From NCBI GenBank assembly GCA_009705435.1, contig WLTJ01000111.1:1-6023 (forward strand): a stretch of 6,023 nucleotides of DNA, read 5' to 3'. The DNA is from Actinomycetota bacterium (GTDB lineage Bacteria; Actinomycetota; Acidimicrobiia; Acidimicrobiales; Ilumatobacteraceae). Under the pieces are notes generated by a model. That model had not been told where the DNA came from, searched no databases, and worked only from the letters and a program-made list of their open reading frames with translations. The position numbers and the translations under genes are program-made. How positions within the stretch are numbered: the stretch's first letter is position 1; the number at the start of each line of letters is the position of its first letter. Shown here piece by piece: positions 1-5,993 of this stretch.

Positions 1-162
1 AAATTTTCTCGAATGTATCCGCCGCTTGAGCCCACGGCGGCTGATCGCGCATTGATACCGACAGTAGAAATTACTGAGGATGGCTGGGCATGTGATGAAA
101 GCACTTTGGTTCCACTAGTCGGCGACTATGGGGATGTCTCTGTCGGTAAAATTCCTAACTGA
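1..162 (+). CDS. 3'-terminal fragment of an unidentified protein
   Basis: An open frame enters at base 1 and runs 53 codons to a TGA at 160-162. The tail reads ...VPLVGDYGDVSVGKIPN and is acidic and proline-containing, with no membrane segment. I do not recognise the family. A methionine at codon 5 (base 13) could start a 49-residue ORF, but no Shine-Dalgarno sequence is visible in the 12 bases before it, so a gene cut by the window edge is more likely. The stop lies one base from the stop of the minus-strand molybdopterin oxidoreductase, and such tight convergent packing supports a genuine gene end. No function can be assigned from this fragment. Confidence 0.5.
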   Translation, partial: KFSRMYPPLEPTAADRALIPTVEITEDGWACDESTLVPLVGDYGDVSVGKIPN

Positions 163-174
163 CTTAGATTTTTT
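142..174 (+). terminator. weak candidate terminator at the end of the left-edge gene
   Basis: GTCGGT (142-147) can pair with ACTGAC (158-163) in RNA, giving 6 bp including one G-U wobble, with a 10-base loop. A run of six T follows at 169-174. The stem overlaps the TGA stop and the T run lies inside the 3' end of the convergent gene. The stem is short and the loop large, so this is only a possible intrinsic terminator for the + strand gene. Confidence 0.22.
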
Positions 175-2227
175 CGACCTGCACCATAGTGTCGTAGAAC
201 GCCACGCCACCTCCGAAATCGGCTGCCTGGTCGTTGGTTAATGCATTCACAGTCTTCATATCTTTTGTACGTGCTCCCACCCATCCAAAGGGCACTAAGA
301 CCAGACCTGAACGAACGCGCCCACCTGATGATTTCACTTGGGCTACCACATCCAGCGACCCACGTTCGTTGAAAACTCTGACTTGATCACCGTCCTGTAT
401 ACCCCGAGATGTGGCATCCGAAAGATCAAGTTCGCAATACATTTCACCTTCTGCGTCGCAATGGTGGGCAAGATGTGAATACGACGAGTTAAGAAAACGC
501 ACATGAGTCTTGGGTGACATCAACGAAAGTGGATACATGTCTTGGGAATTGATCCCACCTCGCATCTCATCACCAACTTCGTAGGTCGGTAGGGCTGGCA
601 TCCCAACTGCAGGTAGAGAGTGATTGATCAAGGCCGCCTTTCCAGTGGCGGTAGCAAAACCCCCCTGAGCGTAAGGCAAAAGATCTTCCGGCAATGAGAG
701 ACGAACAAAACCGGTAGTACGGAGTTGATCAAGATCAACGTCGTGAAGGGCCGAGGCAATCAGAGATTCGTCATCCTCAAAAAGTTCAGGTTCCAAAAAT
801 CCCATTGCGAGGGCCAAGCGACGCCATAGTTCAGTGTTGGGAACGCTTTCCCCCAGGGGCTCAATGGCTTTTTCATTCCATCCTAAATACAGGTGACCCC
901 AAGCTGGTACGACATCAACCTGCTCAATTTGGGTGCAGGCTGGAAAAATCACATCTGCATAACGCGCGGTATCAGTCATGAACTGCTCGGAAACCACGGT
1001 GAAAAGATCTTCACGTTCGAGACCTCGACGAATAAGTTCCGCGTTAGGGGCAGTGACTAAAGGATTTCCGTTATATACGAATAATGCTTTCACGGTGGGA
1101 TCAAGATTCTCATCGTTCAACACTTGACCAATTTCATTCATACTCAACGGGCGCCGTTCTTGACCAGCACTCAGTGAGTCAACGGTGAATACCGAATCAT
1201 CGACATTCACTGCTGCGTACGAGCCGACACTGCGCGCAAAGCCGCCACCTTTTTCGCGCCACGCACCGACCAGCATGGGCAAACAAGAAAGAGTACGAAA
1301 GAACATCGCACCATGTTGGCGATGCTCAGCACCAATCAGAGTGCGAATGAACGAGGGACGAATAGTCCCGTAATCATGAGCTAAGGATTCAATGTCGTCA
1401 ACGGAAATACCGCATACTTGCGCCGCGCGCAATGGAGTCCACTGGGCGACTTGAACAGATAATTCATCAAATCCATCTGTGTATTTCTCGAGATAATCGT
1501 GATCAACAAGATTGTCGCGAATCAAAATATGCATCATGGCCAACATCAACGCAACATCCGTGCCAGGCAGTGGCTGGACAAAGACATCCGCTGATTCGGC
1601 TGTCATCGTCCGTAACGGGTCAATGACTACGACCTTGGCCCCACGACTTCGCGCCTTCTCAATGAACGGCCACAAATGGCGATTAGCCAATCTGGTGTTG
1701 GTCCCCCACAATAAAATCAGTTGCGAAAATTCGATATCCATCGGATCACTTGACAATGGTGATCCCAGGGTCAATGAAGCACCAACCTTGGCGGTCGCTC
1801 CACACAGCGAATCAACTTGACGCGAGGAACCAATTTTGGTGAAGAATCGACGATCCAAACTATTCATCTGAATCAGTCCTTGAGTTCCCGCCGAACCCCA
1901 AGGCATCACTGCTTCGCCGCCAAAATCATTGATCACACTATGGACGCGCTCAGCAACGATCCCCAAGGCCTCATCCCAAGTGATTTGACGAAACTCCCCC
2001 GAACCCTTAGGCCCGGTGCGCGCCAGTGGATACAAGATTCTTTCGGGGCTATAGACCCGCTCCAAGAAACGATTGACTTTGGGGCATAGTTCACCCTGTG
2101 AAAATGGATGCTCAGAATTGCCGCGCAACTTCACTGCGACGCCATTTTCGACTGAGACTTCCCAGCCACACGAGTCGGGGCAATCATGATGACAAGTTCC
2201 TAGAACAATGTGAGTTTCAGAAGCCAT
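164..2227 (-). CDS. cytoplasmic molybdopterin-dependent oxidoreductase (Mo-bis-MGD / DMSO reductase superfamily)
   Basis: This 687-residue protein has the full domain order of the catalytic subunits of the DMSO reductase superfamily. An N-terminal [4Fe-4S] site has Cys12, Cys16, Cys20 and Cys48 (CHHDCPDSC ... ELCPK). Cys142, in DSLCGATA, is the likely Mo ligand. Cofactor-binding stretches follow: PGTDVAL (221-227), YNGNPL (385-390) and TDTARYADVIFPA (418-430). The C-terminal molydopterin-binding barrel starts around 565, with the usual late NALTNDQAADFGGG (661-674). There is no twin-arginine signal, so it should act in the cytoplasm. The C-x3-C-x3-C spacing fits the single-subunit oxidoreductase clade rather than named nitrate or DMSO reductases; the substrate is unknown. 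No electron-transfer subunit, chaperone or cofactor-synthesis gene lies nearby. The ATG at 2227 puts Cys12 at a normal position, but no clear Shine-Dalgarno precedes it. It is divergent from the SnoaL-like gene. Confidence 0.93.
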   Translation of the reverse strand: MASETHIVLGTCHHDCPDSCGWEVSVENGVAVKLRGNSEHPFSQGELCPKVNRFLERVYSPERILYPLARTGPKGSGEFRQITWDEALGIVAERVHSVINDFGGEAVMPWGSAGTQGLIQMNSLDRRFFTKIGSSRQVDSLCGATAKVGASLTLGSPLSSDPMDIEFSQLILLWGTNTRLANRHLWPFIEKARSRGAKVVVIDPLRTMTAESADVFVQPLPGTDVALMLAMMHILIRDNLVDHDYLEKYTDGFDELSVQVAQWTPLRAAQVCGISVDDIESLAHDYGTIRPSFIRTLIGAEHRQHGAMFFRTLSCLPMLVGAWREKGGGFARSVGSYAAVNVDDSVFTVDSLSAGQERRPLSMNEIGQVLNDENLDPTVKALFVYNGNPLVTAPNAELIRRGLEREDLFTVVSEQFMTDTARYADVIFPACTQIEQVDVVPAWGHLYLGWNEKAIEPLGESVPNTELWRRLALAMGFLEPELFEDDESLIASALHDVDLDQLRTTGFVRLSLPEDLLPYAQGGFATATGKAALINHSLPAVGMPALPTYEVGDEMRGGINSQDMYPLSLMSPKTHVRFLNSSYSHLAHHCDAEGEMYCELDLSDATSRGIQDGDQVRVFNERGSLDVVAQVKSSGGRVRSGLVLVPFGWVGARTKDMKTVNALTNDQAADFGGGVAFYDTMVQVEKI

Positions 2228-2269
2228 GTATACAGTCTGCCAGCAAGGGCAATAGGGCGTCTTCAGGTT

Positions 2270-2275
2270 TATAAT
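2270..2275 (+). promoter_or_regulatory. -10 element (TATAAT) for the SnoaL-like/kinase pair
   Basis: A perfect TATAAT lies 26 bases before the ATG at 2302. Transcription would start near 2282, leaving a leader of about 20 bases that contains the AAGGAG ribosome site. No good -35 hexamer is found 16-18 bases upstream (the sequence there is around gggcaa), so the promoter may need an activator or rely on the -10. A start site near 2282 also argues against the in-frame ATG at 2278 as the protein start. Confidence 0.5.
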
Positions 2276-2276
2276 A
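2271..2276 (-). promoter_or_regulatory. overlapping minus-strand -10 (TATTAT) for the molybdopterin oxidoreductase
   Basis: Read on the minus strand the same A/T block gives TATTAT, five of six bases of the -10 consensus, about 44 bases before the ATG at 2227. The predicted start would be near 2264, giving a leader of about 37 bases. The -35 position at 17-bp spacing reads TTTCTC, which is poor. It shares its bases with the forward -10, so polymerase could bind in either direction but not both at once. Confidence 0.35.
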
Positions 2277-2290
2277 AATGCAGATCAATC

Positions 2291-2296
2291 AAGGAG
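2291..2296 (+). promoter_or_regulatory. ribosome binding site AAGGAG that fixes the SnoaL-like start
   Basis: AAGGAG ends five bases before the ATG at 2302, a near-ideal arrangement. It chooses this ATG over the in-frame ATG at 2278, which would add eight residues, lacks an upstream Shine-Dalgarno and would overlap the predicted transcription start region. Confidence 0.8.
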
Positions 2297-2301
2297 AAAT
2301 A

Positions 2302-2712
2302 ATGCCCAATGAAGCCTTAGACCGTGCCCATATCACTGACCTGCTCTCGCGTTATACATGGGCATTAGTTGATCGCGATTGGCAAGCATGGAAAGGGGTC
2401 TTTACCTCTGATGCACATGTTGACTATTCCACCGCTGGTGGTCCAGTTGGCACTCCAAGCGAGGCCGCAGAGACATTCAGCCAGATGTTGAGCATGTTTG
2501 ATGTGGCGCTCTCAGCTGGCGGCAATATCGCAATCACTTTTGACAACGAAGACACTGCCAAGGTTCGTTCTGTGTACACCATGACAATGCGTATTCCTGG
2601 CGATCAGCCCACTTACATGCAGGCCAGTGGTTGGTATCTTGACACCATTGTGCGCACCGCCGAGGGCTGGAGAATCCACAATCGTTTTGAACACCTCGCC
2701 TACGTCAAGTAG
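2302..2712 (+). CDS. SnoaL/NTF2-like small protein, possible dehydratase or isomerase
   Basis: The 136-residue product fits the SnoaL-like/NTF2 cone fold (the family of scytalone dehydratase, LinA and ketosteroid isomerase). An N-terminal helix (ALDRAHITDLLSRYTWALVD, residues 5-24) carries Tyr18 and Asp24. It is followed by W..F..DAHVDYS (30-43), then strands at 74-98, and a final GWYLDTIVRT..GWRIHNR (110-128). Length is typical. The segment where LinA and scytalone-dehydratase-type enzymes carry a catalytic His just before a conserved Asn reads ALSAGGN (69-75): the Asn is kept but the His is absent. The activity may therefore be altered, or the protein may only bind a ligand. The start is set by AAGGAG; starting at 2278 is less likely. 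It is first in a pair with the phosphotransferase 8 bp downstream. The fold is secure, the reaction is not. Confidence 0.85.
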   Translation: MPNEALDRAHITDLLSRYTWALVDRDWQAWKGVFTSDAHVDYSTAGGPVGTPSEAAETFSQMLSMFDVALSAGGNIAITFDNEDTAKVRSVYTMTMRIPGDQPTYMQASGWYLDTIVRTAEGWRIHNRFEHLAYVK

Positions 2713-2720
2713 TCCGCATC

Positions 2721-3797
2721 ATGCCGTTACCTTCAAAACGCAATCCGCAAGAACTCGCTCACACACTTGAGGCTTGGTTCACTAAAGAGTTCGGCCATCC
2801 TTGCACCATCAGTGATGTCGGCATCCCCGAAGGCACTGGGATGAGCAGTGAAACGTTATTGTTCACGCTTCATCACGATGGGTTAATTGAACCAGTAGTG
2901 ACACGTCTCAATCCGGATATGAATGACTGGCCGGTTTTTACGGTCTACGACCTAGCCGCTCAGGCTGGCGCAATGCGCTTGGTCGGTCAACACAGCGATC
3001 TTCCCGTTCCAAATATTCGCTTTCTTGAAAACGATGCATCAATTCTTGGCTCACCATTTTTGGTCATGGATCGTGCTTCTGGTCGCGCCTTACCTGATAT
3101 GCCGCCATATGTTTTCGGTGGCAGTTACATGGATTCCATGAACACGGATGAACGTCGCGAACTTGGTCGTCAGGTGGCTCGAGTTCAGGCCCGGATTCAC
3201 GCCATTGATTTAGAAAAAGCAGCATCCGCTGGTAGTGACCTCTCATTCCTGCCTTCTCTCCAAGGTGATGCCATTGACCGTCTACTCGCCGAACAGCGCG
3301 CCTACTACGACTGGGCCCGCGGTGATTTGCGTTTACCAGTGATTGAACGCGCCTTAGTCTGGCTAGCGGATCACAAGCCGCAGAACCCTGGGCCCACGGT
3401 CATCAACTGGGGAGACGCTCGTCCTGGAAACATTTTGTTTGATGGGCTCACACCGACGGCGGTCCTGGATTGGGAAATGGTCAACGCTGGCCCGGCAGGA
3501 GTTGACGTTGGTTGGATGATATTCATGCACCAATTCTTTCAGTCATTAGCCGACGTTTTTGAAATGCCAGGATTCCCCGAATTCTGCCAGCCTGACGACA
3601 TCATTGAGGCTTATGAGAGTGCAGGCGGGCAACATATTGAGGATCTTCAGTGGTACATCGTCTACGCAAGTTTGCGCTTTGCCGCAGTCGCTATTCGAAC
3701 TTCGCTTCGCGGCGTCGCCTACGCCGAGCGCGAAATGCCAGATGATCCCGAAGATCTGATTATGCACAAGGCCATGCTCTACGCCCACATCAGTTAA
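2721..3797 (+). CDS. APH/choline-kinase-family phosphotransferase
   Basis: The 358-residue product is an aminoglycoside-phosphotransferase-fold kinase that probably phosphorylates a small hydroxylated metabolite with ATP. Visible parts are a glycine-containing nucleotide loop (GIPEGTGMSSETLLF, 34-48), a strand ending in R62, a hinge region SPFLVMDRASG (111-121), the catalytic loop NWGDARPGN with Asp232 and Asn237, and the metal-binding DWE at Asp250. The catalytic loop has Trp230 in place of the His of the usual HGD motif. That WGDARxGN form recurs in actinobacterial relatives found near lipid and acyl-CoA genes, so antibiotic resistance is unlikely. No Shine-Dalgarno precedes the ATG, and only 8 bases separate it from the SnoaL-like stop, which suggests translational coupling. 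Its TAA overlaps the TAA of the convergent epimerase gene. Family is confident, substrate unknown. Confidence 0.9.
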   Translation: MPLPSKRNPQELAHTLEAWFTKEFGHPCTISDVGIPEGTGMSSETLLFTLHHDGLIEPVVTRLNPDMNDWPVFTVYDLAAQAGAMRLVGQHSDLPVPNIRFLENDASILGSPFLVMDRASGRALPDMPPYVFGGSYMDSMNTDERRELGRQVARVQARIHAIDLEKAASAGSDLSFLPSLQGDAIDRLLAEQRAYYDWARGDLRLPVIERALVWLADHKPQNPGPTVINWGDARPGNILFDGLTPTAVLDWEMVNAGPAGVDVGWMIFMHQFFQSLADVFEMPGFPEFCQPDDIIEAYESAGGQHIEDLQWYIVYASLRFAAVAIRTSLRGVAYAEREMPDDPEDLIMHKAMLYAHIS

Positions 3798-3817
3798 GAC
3801 TTGAGTAACTCTGGGCG
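3782..3817. other. imperfect inverted repeat across the convergent stop overlap
   Basis: CGCCCA (3782-3787) pairs with TGGGCG (3812-3817), and inside it AGTTA (3792-3796) pairs with TAACT (3806-3810), separated by a 4-base and a 1-base interruption, with a 9-base loop. The structure spans the shared TTAA stop of the two convergent genes, so it could form in both transcripts and act as a bidirectional 3' end. There is no T run on either side, so it is not a standard intrinsic terminator. It could also be chance within coding sequence. Confidence 0.3.
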
Positions 3818-4729
3818 CATTGTGGCGATCTGTCGACGTATACCCTCACGCCAATCAATGGTTGTGCTGAAGCCAAGATCACGGAGTTTGCTGACATCGG
3901 GAACGATGGAAGCAATGGTCGCCGTGGTCGGTGCAAATGTTGGAGTCAAACCAGTGAGTCGCCCCATCTCCTCGCACCAATCTTCAATTGACACAACCTG
4001 ATCGCCGCCCCAGTTGACGATCTCTGCTGGCGTGGCAGCTAGTGACAACAGATACGGAATGCTTCGAGCAATATCAACAGCGTGAATCGGCGTGTAATCA
4101 GTGGGTTGATCCACATGCACTGGAATCGCAATGTTGCGCTCCATCATCATCAAATGAAATGACATCCAGCCGTAGGTATCGCCGTAGGGCACATTCAAAC
4201 GCGCAATCACTGTCGGAACGCCTAAACGTTTTGCGGTGTGCTGCACCAAAACCTCACCAGCGATCTTGGAGATGCTGTATGTCGGCATACCTGGCATTGG
4301 GCGATGACTATCACCCAACAGGTCAGTCTCTCGACGAGGTACACCGTGCTTGGGCTCATACACCGCAGTTGACGAACAATGGAAAAAAGTTAAGTTGTCG
4401 CTACGTTGCGCAGCCGTTTCCATTAAGTCCGCGCTGCCATGAGCATTTGCAGCGAAAGCTTCAGCAAAGTTGTTGCTCTTGGCCACCGCAAAATGCAATA
4501 CCAAATCGAGATCTGCCGGGACTTCATCAAGTCGACCATTCTCGAGATCAATACTCACCGTTTGGACACCTTTGTCATGCCATGGCTGACGCTGCGCAGG
4601 ATCATTAAAGCGTGCCGCCCCATACACCGTGTTACCGGCACTAGCGAGTGATTCAGCCAATGGTCCAGCGACCCAACCTGTCACACCAGTGACCAAAATC
4701 TTGCGCCCTGTGATTGCTGCGATACTCAT
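3794..4729 (-). CDS. NAD(P)-dependent epimerase/dehydratase-type extended SDR
   Basis: The 311-residue product is an extended short-chain dehydrogenase. The N-terminal Rossmann motif reads TGVTGWVAG (14-22), with Ala in place of the third glycine of TGxxGxxG. An Arg at 40 after strand 2 hints at NADP. The active site has CSST (118-121) and Y151SISK155. The C-terminal substrate half includes RLNVPYG (177-183), a DYTPIHAVDIAR stretch (211-222) and NWGGDQVVSIEDW (239-251). Family members epimerise or dehydrate sugar nucleotides, or oxidise/reduce hydroxyl groups of sterols and phenolics; the substrate here is not evident. I chose the ATG at 4729 because it lies 4 bases after the upstream TAG and 10 residues before the first strand; an in-frame ATG at 4768 would add 13 residues and overlap the upstream gene. 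The ribosome site is weak, suggesting coupling. Confidence 0.9.
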   Translation of the reverse strand: MSIAAITGRKILVTGVTGWVAGPLAESLASAGNTVYGAARFNDPAQRQPWHDKGVQTVSIDLENGRLDEVPADLDLVLHFAVAKSNNFAEAFAANAHGSADLMETAAQRSDNLTFFHCSSTAVYEPKHGVPRRETDLLGDSHRPMPGMPTYSISKIAGEVLVQHTAKRLGVPTVIARLNVPYGDTYGWMSFHLMMMERNIAIPVHVDQPTDYTPIHAVDIARSIPYLLSLAATPAEIVNWGGDQVVSIEDWCEEMGRLTGLTPTFAPTTATIASIVPDVSKLRDLGFSTTIDWREGIRRQIATMRPELLKS

Positions 4730-4733
4730 TTCA

Positions 4734-5528
4734 CTACCACAACTGATCGGTATAGGTGTCTGTGCCAAACACGGTGTTCTTAAATGGGCTTGTCCACAAA
4801 TGAGTAGCTAACCCACTGGCATTTAAGTCAGCGCCAAAACGTGCATAACCTTCGCTCCACTGCGCTGCAGGATCGTGATCAAGAAAATGAATCTGCATAA
4901 AACGCTGCTCAGCCTTAGGTACTCGGGGTACATCTGGTGGGGCATCATCTAACAGCGGCAACAAGGTGGAGTAGTTGAAAACATCTGGACCCCATGAAGA
5001 CTCAAAGGCTTTAGGCGCCCAACGATTTTTCATCCACTCGCCCATTTGCTCGTGCGTCACGCCATCTTTCAATTCGCCAACATTGACCACGATGCCGGGA
5101 TAACCGCGATCAAGGGCGAGTTCAATATTCGTCGTCGTATCAGTGCGTGTCATTGACCACGCGTTGTTATACAACTGGGTGTGAATATGGGTTCGCTCAC
5201 CGAACATTCGCCCCGTGGCGTGAAGATTCTTGACCGTGTCGACGCTCCAACGATTCCAATCGTCGTGGTGACCCTTGAGAACCCAATAGATGGCCAGATA
5301 GGAACCGGACATTGGATCTGGAGTCATCGGCGAATCAATGGGATACCGCAAAGCCTTGAGATCTTTCGTTGAGACAAATCGATCACCAGCAAATGAGTAC
5401 GCCCCCACCAAGACGCCGCCATAAAAATGATCCCGCTCGTACCAACGGTTGTATTCGACTTCATGACCTTTGGTGGGCTCCACCATGGTGAACAACAATG
5501 TTCCAAGTTCAATCGGGTATTTCTTCAT
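4734..5528 (-). CDS. uncharacterised protein, probable fusion of two ferredoxin-like (dimeric alpha+beta barrel) domains
   Basis: I do not recognise a named family. The 264 residues read as two similar halves. Half one has a strand (LGTLLFTMVEP, 8-18), a helix with the motif EYNRWYERDHF (25-35), strands around 40-53, a strand SGSYLAIYWV (74-83) and a helix DDWNRWSVDTVKNLH (89-103). Half two has a strand PGIVVNVGEL (144-153), a helix HEQMGEWMKNRWAPKAF (159-175), a strand VFNYSTLLPL (183-192), then RFMQIHFLDHD (209-219) and a helix 220-238. The RWYERDHF segment resembles the W...H region of EthD and monooxygenase-like barrels, and an EthD gene lies just upstream. No signal peptide or membrane segment is seen. 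It could be a cofactor-free oxygenase, isomerase or binding protein. It lies 90 bp after the EthD gene and 4 bp before the epimerase, so it is probably co-transcribed. Confidence 0.82.
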   Translation of the reverse strand: MKKYPIELGTLLFTMVEPTKGHEVEYNRWYERDHFYGGVLVGAYSFAGDRFVSTKDLKALRYPIDSPMTPDPMSGSYLAIYWVLKGHHDDWNRWSVDTVKNLHATGRMFGERTHIHTQLYNNAWSMTRTDTTTNIELALDRGYPGIVVNVGELKDGVTHEQMGEWMKNRWAPKAFESSWGPDVFNYSTLLPLLDDAPPDVPRVPKAEQRFMQIHFLDHDPAAQWSEGYARFGADLNASGLATHLWTSPFKNTVFGTDTYTDQLW

Positions 5529-5530
5529 AA

Positions 5531-5537
5531 CTCCCCC
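5531..5537 (-). promoter_or_regulatory. purine-rich ribosome binding site of the double-barrel gene
   Basis: On the minus strand GGGGGAG ends two bases before the ATG at 5528. The G-rich core sits about five bases from the start codon, which supports this start. Confidence 0.55.
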
Positions 5538-5576
5538 TTTGGCGCAACTGATAGCGATGAGATCCCAACTCTAGAT

Positions 5577-5599
5577 GTTTCTGACGCAGAGTCAGAAAC
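5577..5599. repeat. perfect 9-bp inverted repeat in the EthD/double-barrel intergenic gap
   Basis: GTTTCTGAC (5577-5585) and GTCAGAAAC (5591-5599) are exact reverse complements separated by GCAGA. The 23-bp element lies in the 90-bp gap between the two minus-strand genes, 49 bases before the downstream ATG. It could be an operator for a dimeric regulator (its size suits a TetR- or GntR-type half-site pair), or an RNA hairpin affecting processing or stability. Neither strand has a following T run, so a classic terminator is unlikely. Confidence 0.6.
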
Positions 5600-5606
5600 C
5601 CAAGCC

Positions 5607-5630
5607 ATAGGAAGGGAATTACTCCCCTAT
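5607..5630 (-). other. imperfect stem-loop across the EthD stop codon
   Basis: ATAG (5607-5610) and GGGA (5614-5617) face TCCC (5623-5626) and CTAT (5627-5630), with a bulge of three bases and a 5-base loop that contains part of the TAA stop. It lies just upstream, in transcription order, of the perfect inverted repeat. It may be a 3' mRNA structure of the EthD gene; there is no T run. Confidence 0.25.
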
Positions 5631-5963
5631 GACAACAACAGGTTCCTCGGTGAGCACCCAGTGAATCTTTGAAGTATCTAAAAACTTTTCCGTATCAGCC
5701 ATCACCAAAGGAAAATCTGGCTCAGACATATGAGCGTTGAATTGCTCAGCAGAGTCAAAGATCTGGATCGTTACGCCGTCGAAATCGGGTTCGTGGCGGC
5801 TACCTGCGGGAGGCCACACAGCCGCGTGCTGCTCATAACGACGGACATACTTTGCCGCTGAACAATTACGAATGAGCGGTCCGTGAATATCAAACCAGTA
5901 ATCAAGAAATTCCTGATGAGTTGTGCCTGGCTTGCGCTTAAGCATTGAGACGAGTCGAATCAT
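5619..5963 (-). CDS. EthD-domain protein (dimeric alpha+beta barrel)
   Basis: The 114-residue protein has the EthD pattern: a first strand MIRLVSMLKRKPG (1-13), then a helix with TTHQEFLDYWFDIHGPLIRN (14-33) carrying Phe19, Trp23 and His27-Gly-Pro, a strand with YVRRYEQH (39-46), a second-half strand DGVTIQIFD (62-70) and helix SAEQFNAHM (71-79), and a final strand HWVLTEEPVVVI. EthD was named from the ethyl tert-butyl ether degradation cluster, where it is needed for activity but its biochemical role is unclear; relatives act as small cofactor-free enzymes or accessory proteins. Length is typical. A GAAAGG ribosome site lies seven bases before the ATG. It sits 30 bp after the probable SDR end and 90 bp before the double-barrel gene on the same strand. 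Confidence 0.93.
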   Translation of the reverse strand: MIRLVSMLKRKPGTTHQEFLDYWFDIHGPLIRNCSAAKYVRRYEQHAAVWPPAGSRHEPDFDGVTIQIFDSAEQFNAHMSEPDFPLVMADTEKFLDTSKIHWVLTEEPVVVIGE

Positions 5964-5970
5964 GGTGATG

Positions 5971-5976
5971 CCTTTC
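5971..5976 (-). promoter_or_regulatory. ribosome binding site GAAAGG of the EthD gene
   Basis: On the minus strand GAAAGG lies seven bases before the ATG at 5963, which supports this start. Confidence 0.6.
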
Positions 5977-5993
5977 AGTTCACTAAATTTCTA

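Noticed and set aside
1185..2089. Several open frames of 62-102 codons on the + strand opposite the Mo enzyme
   Set aside because: They overlap each other, have no family features, and cover a well-supported gene on the other strand.
2238..2251. TGCC/GGCA 4-bp hairpin in the Mo enzyme leader, considered as a riboswitch such as a molybdenum-cofactor element
   Set aside because: The stem is only 4 bp and the predicted leader of about 37 bases is far too short for a known riboswitch.
2278..2301. Earlier in-frame ATG giving the SnoaL-like protein eight extra residues
   Set aside because: It has no ribosome site and lies at or before the predicted transcription start; the ATG at 2302 has AAGGAG at ideal spacing.
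2721..3797. Kinase gene as an aminoglycoside resistance determinant
   Set aside because: The WGDARPGN loop and overall sequence fit the metabolic APH-like kinases, and no mobile element or other resistance gene is nearby.
4042..4608. 188-codon open frame on the + strand opposite the epimerase gene
   Set aside because: Its protein is low in recognisable structure, rich in Cys, Gln and His as expected of a shadow frame, and it lies wholly opposite a clear SDR gene.
4730..4768. Earlier in-frame ATG for the epimerase gene adding 13 residues
   Set aside because: It would overlap the end of the double-barrel gene; the ATG at 4729 follows that gene's stop by 4 bases and starts close to the first Rossmann strand as usual.
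5529..5618. A sigma-70 promoter for the double-barrel gene in the 90-bp gap
   Set aside because: Only weak pairs such as TTTCTG/TCTAGA at 17-bp spacing can be found, too poor to call.
5427..5672. 81-codon + strand frame across the EthD/double-barrel gap
   Set aside because: It overlaps both flanking real genes in antisense and shows no motif or convincing ribosome site.
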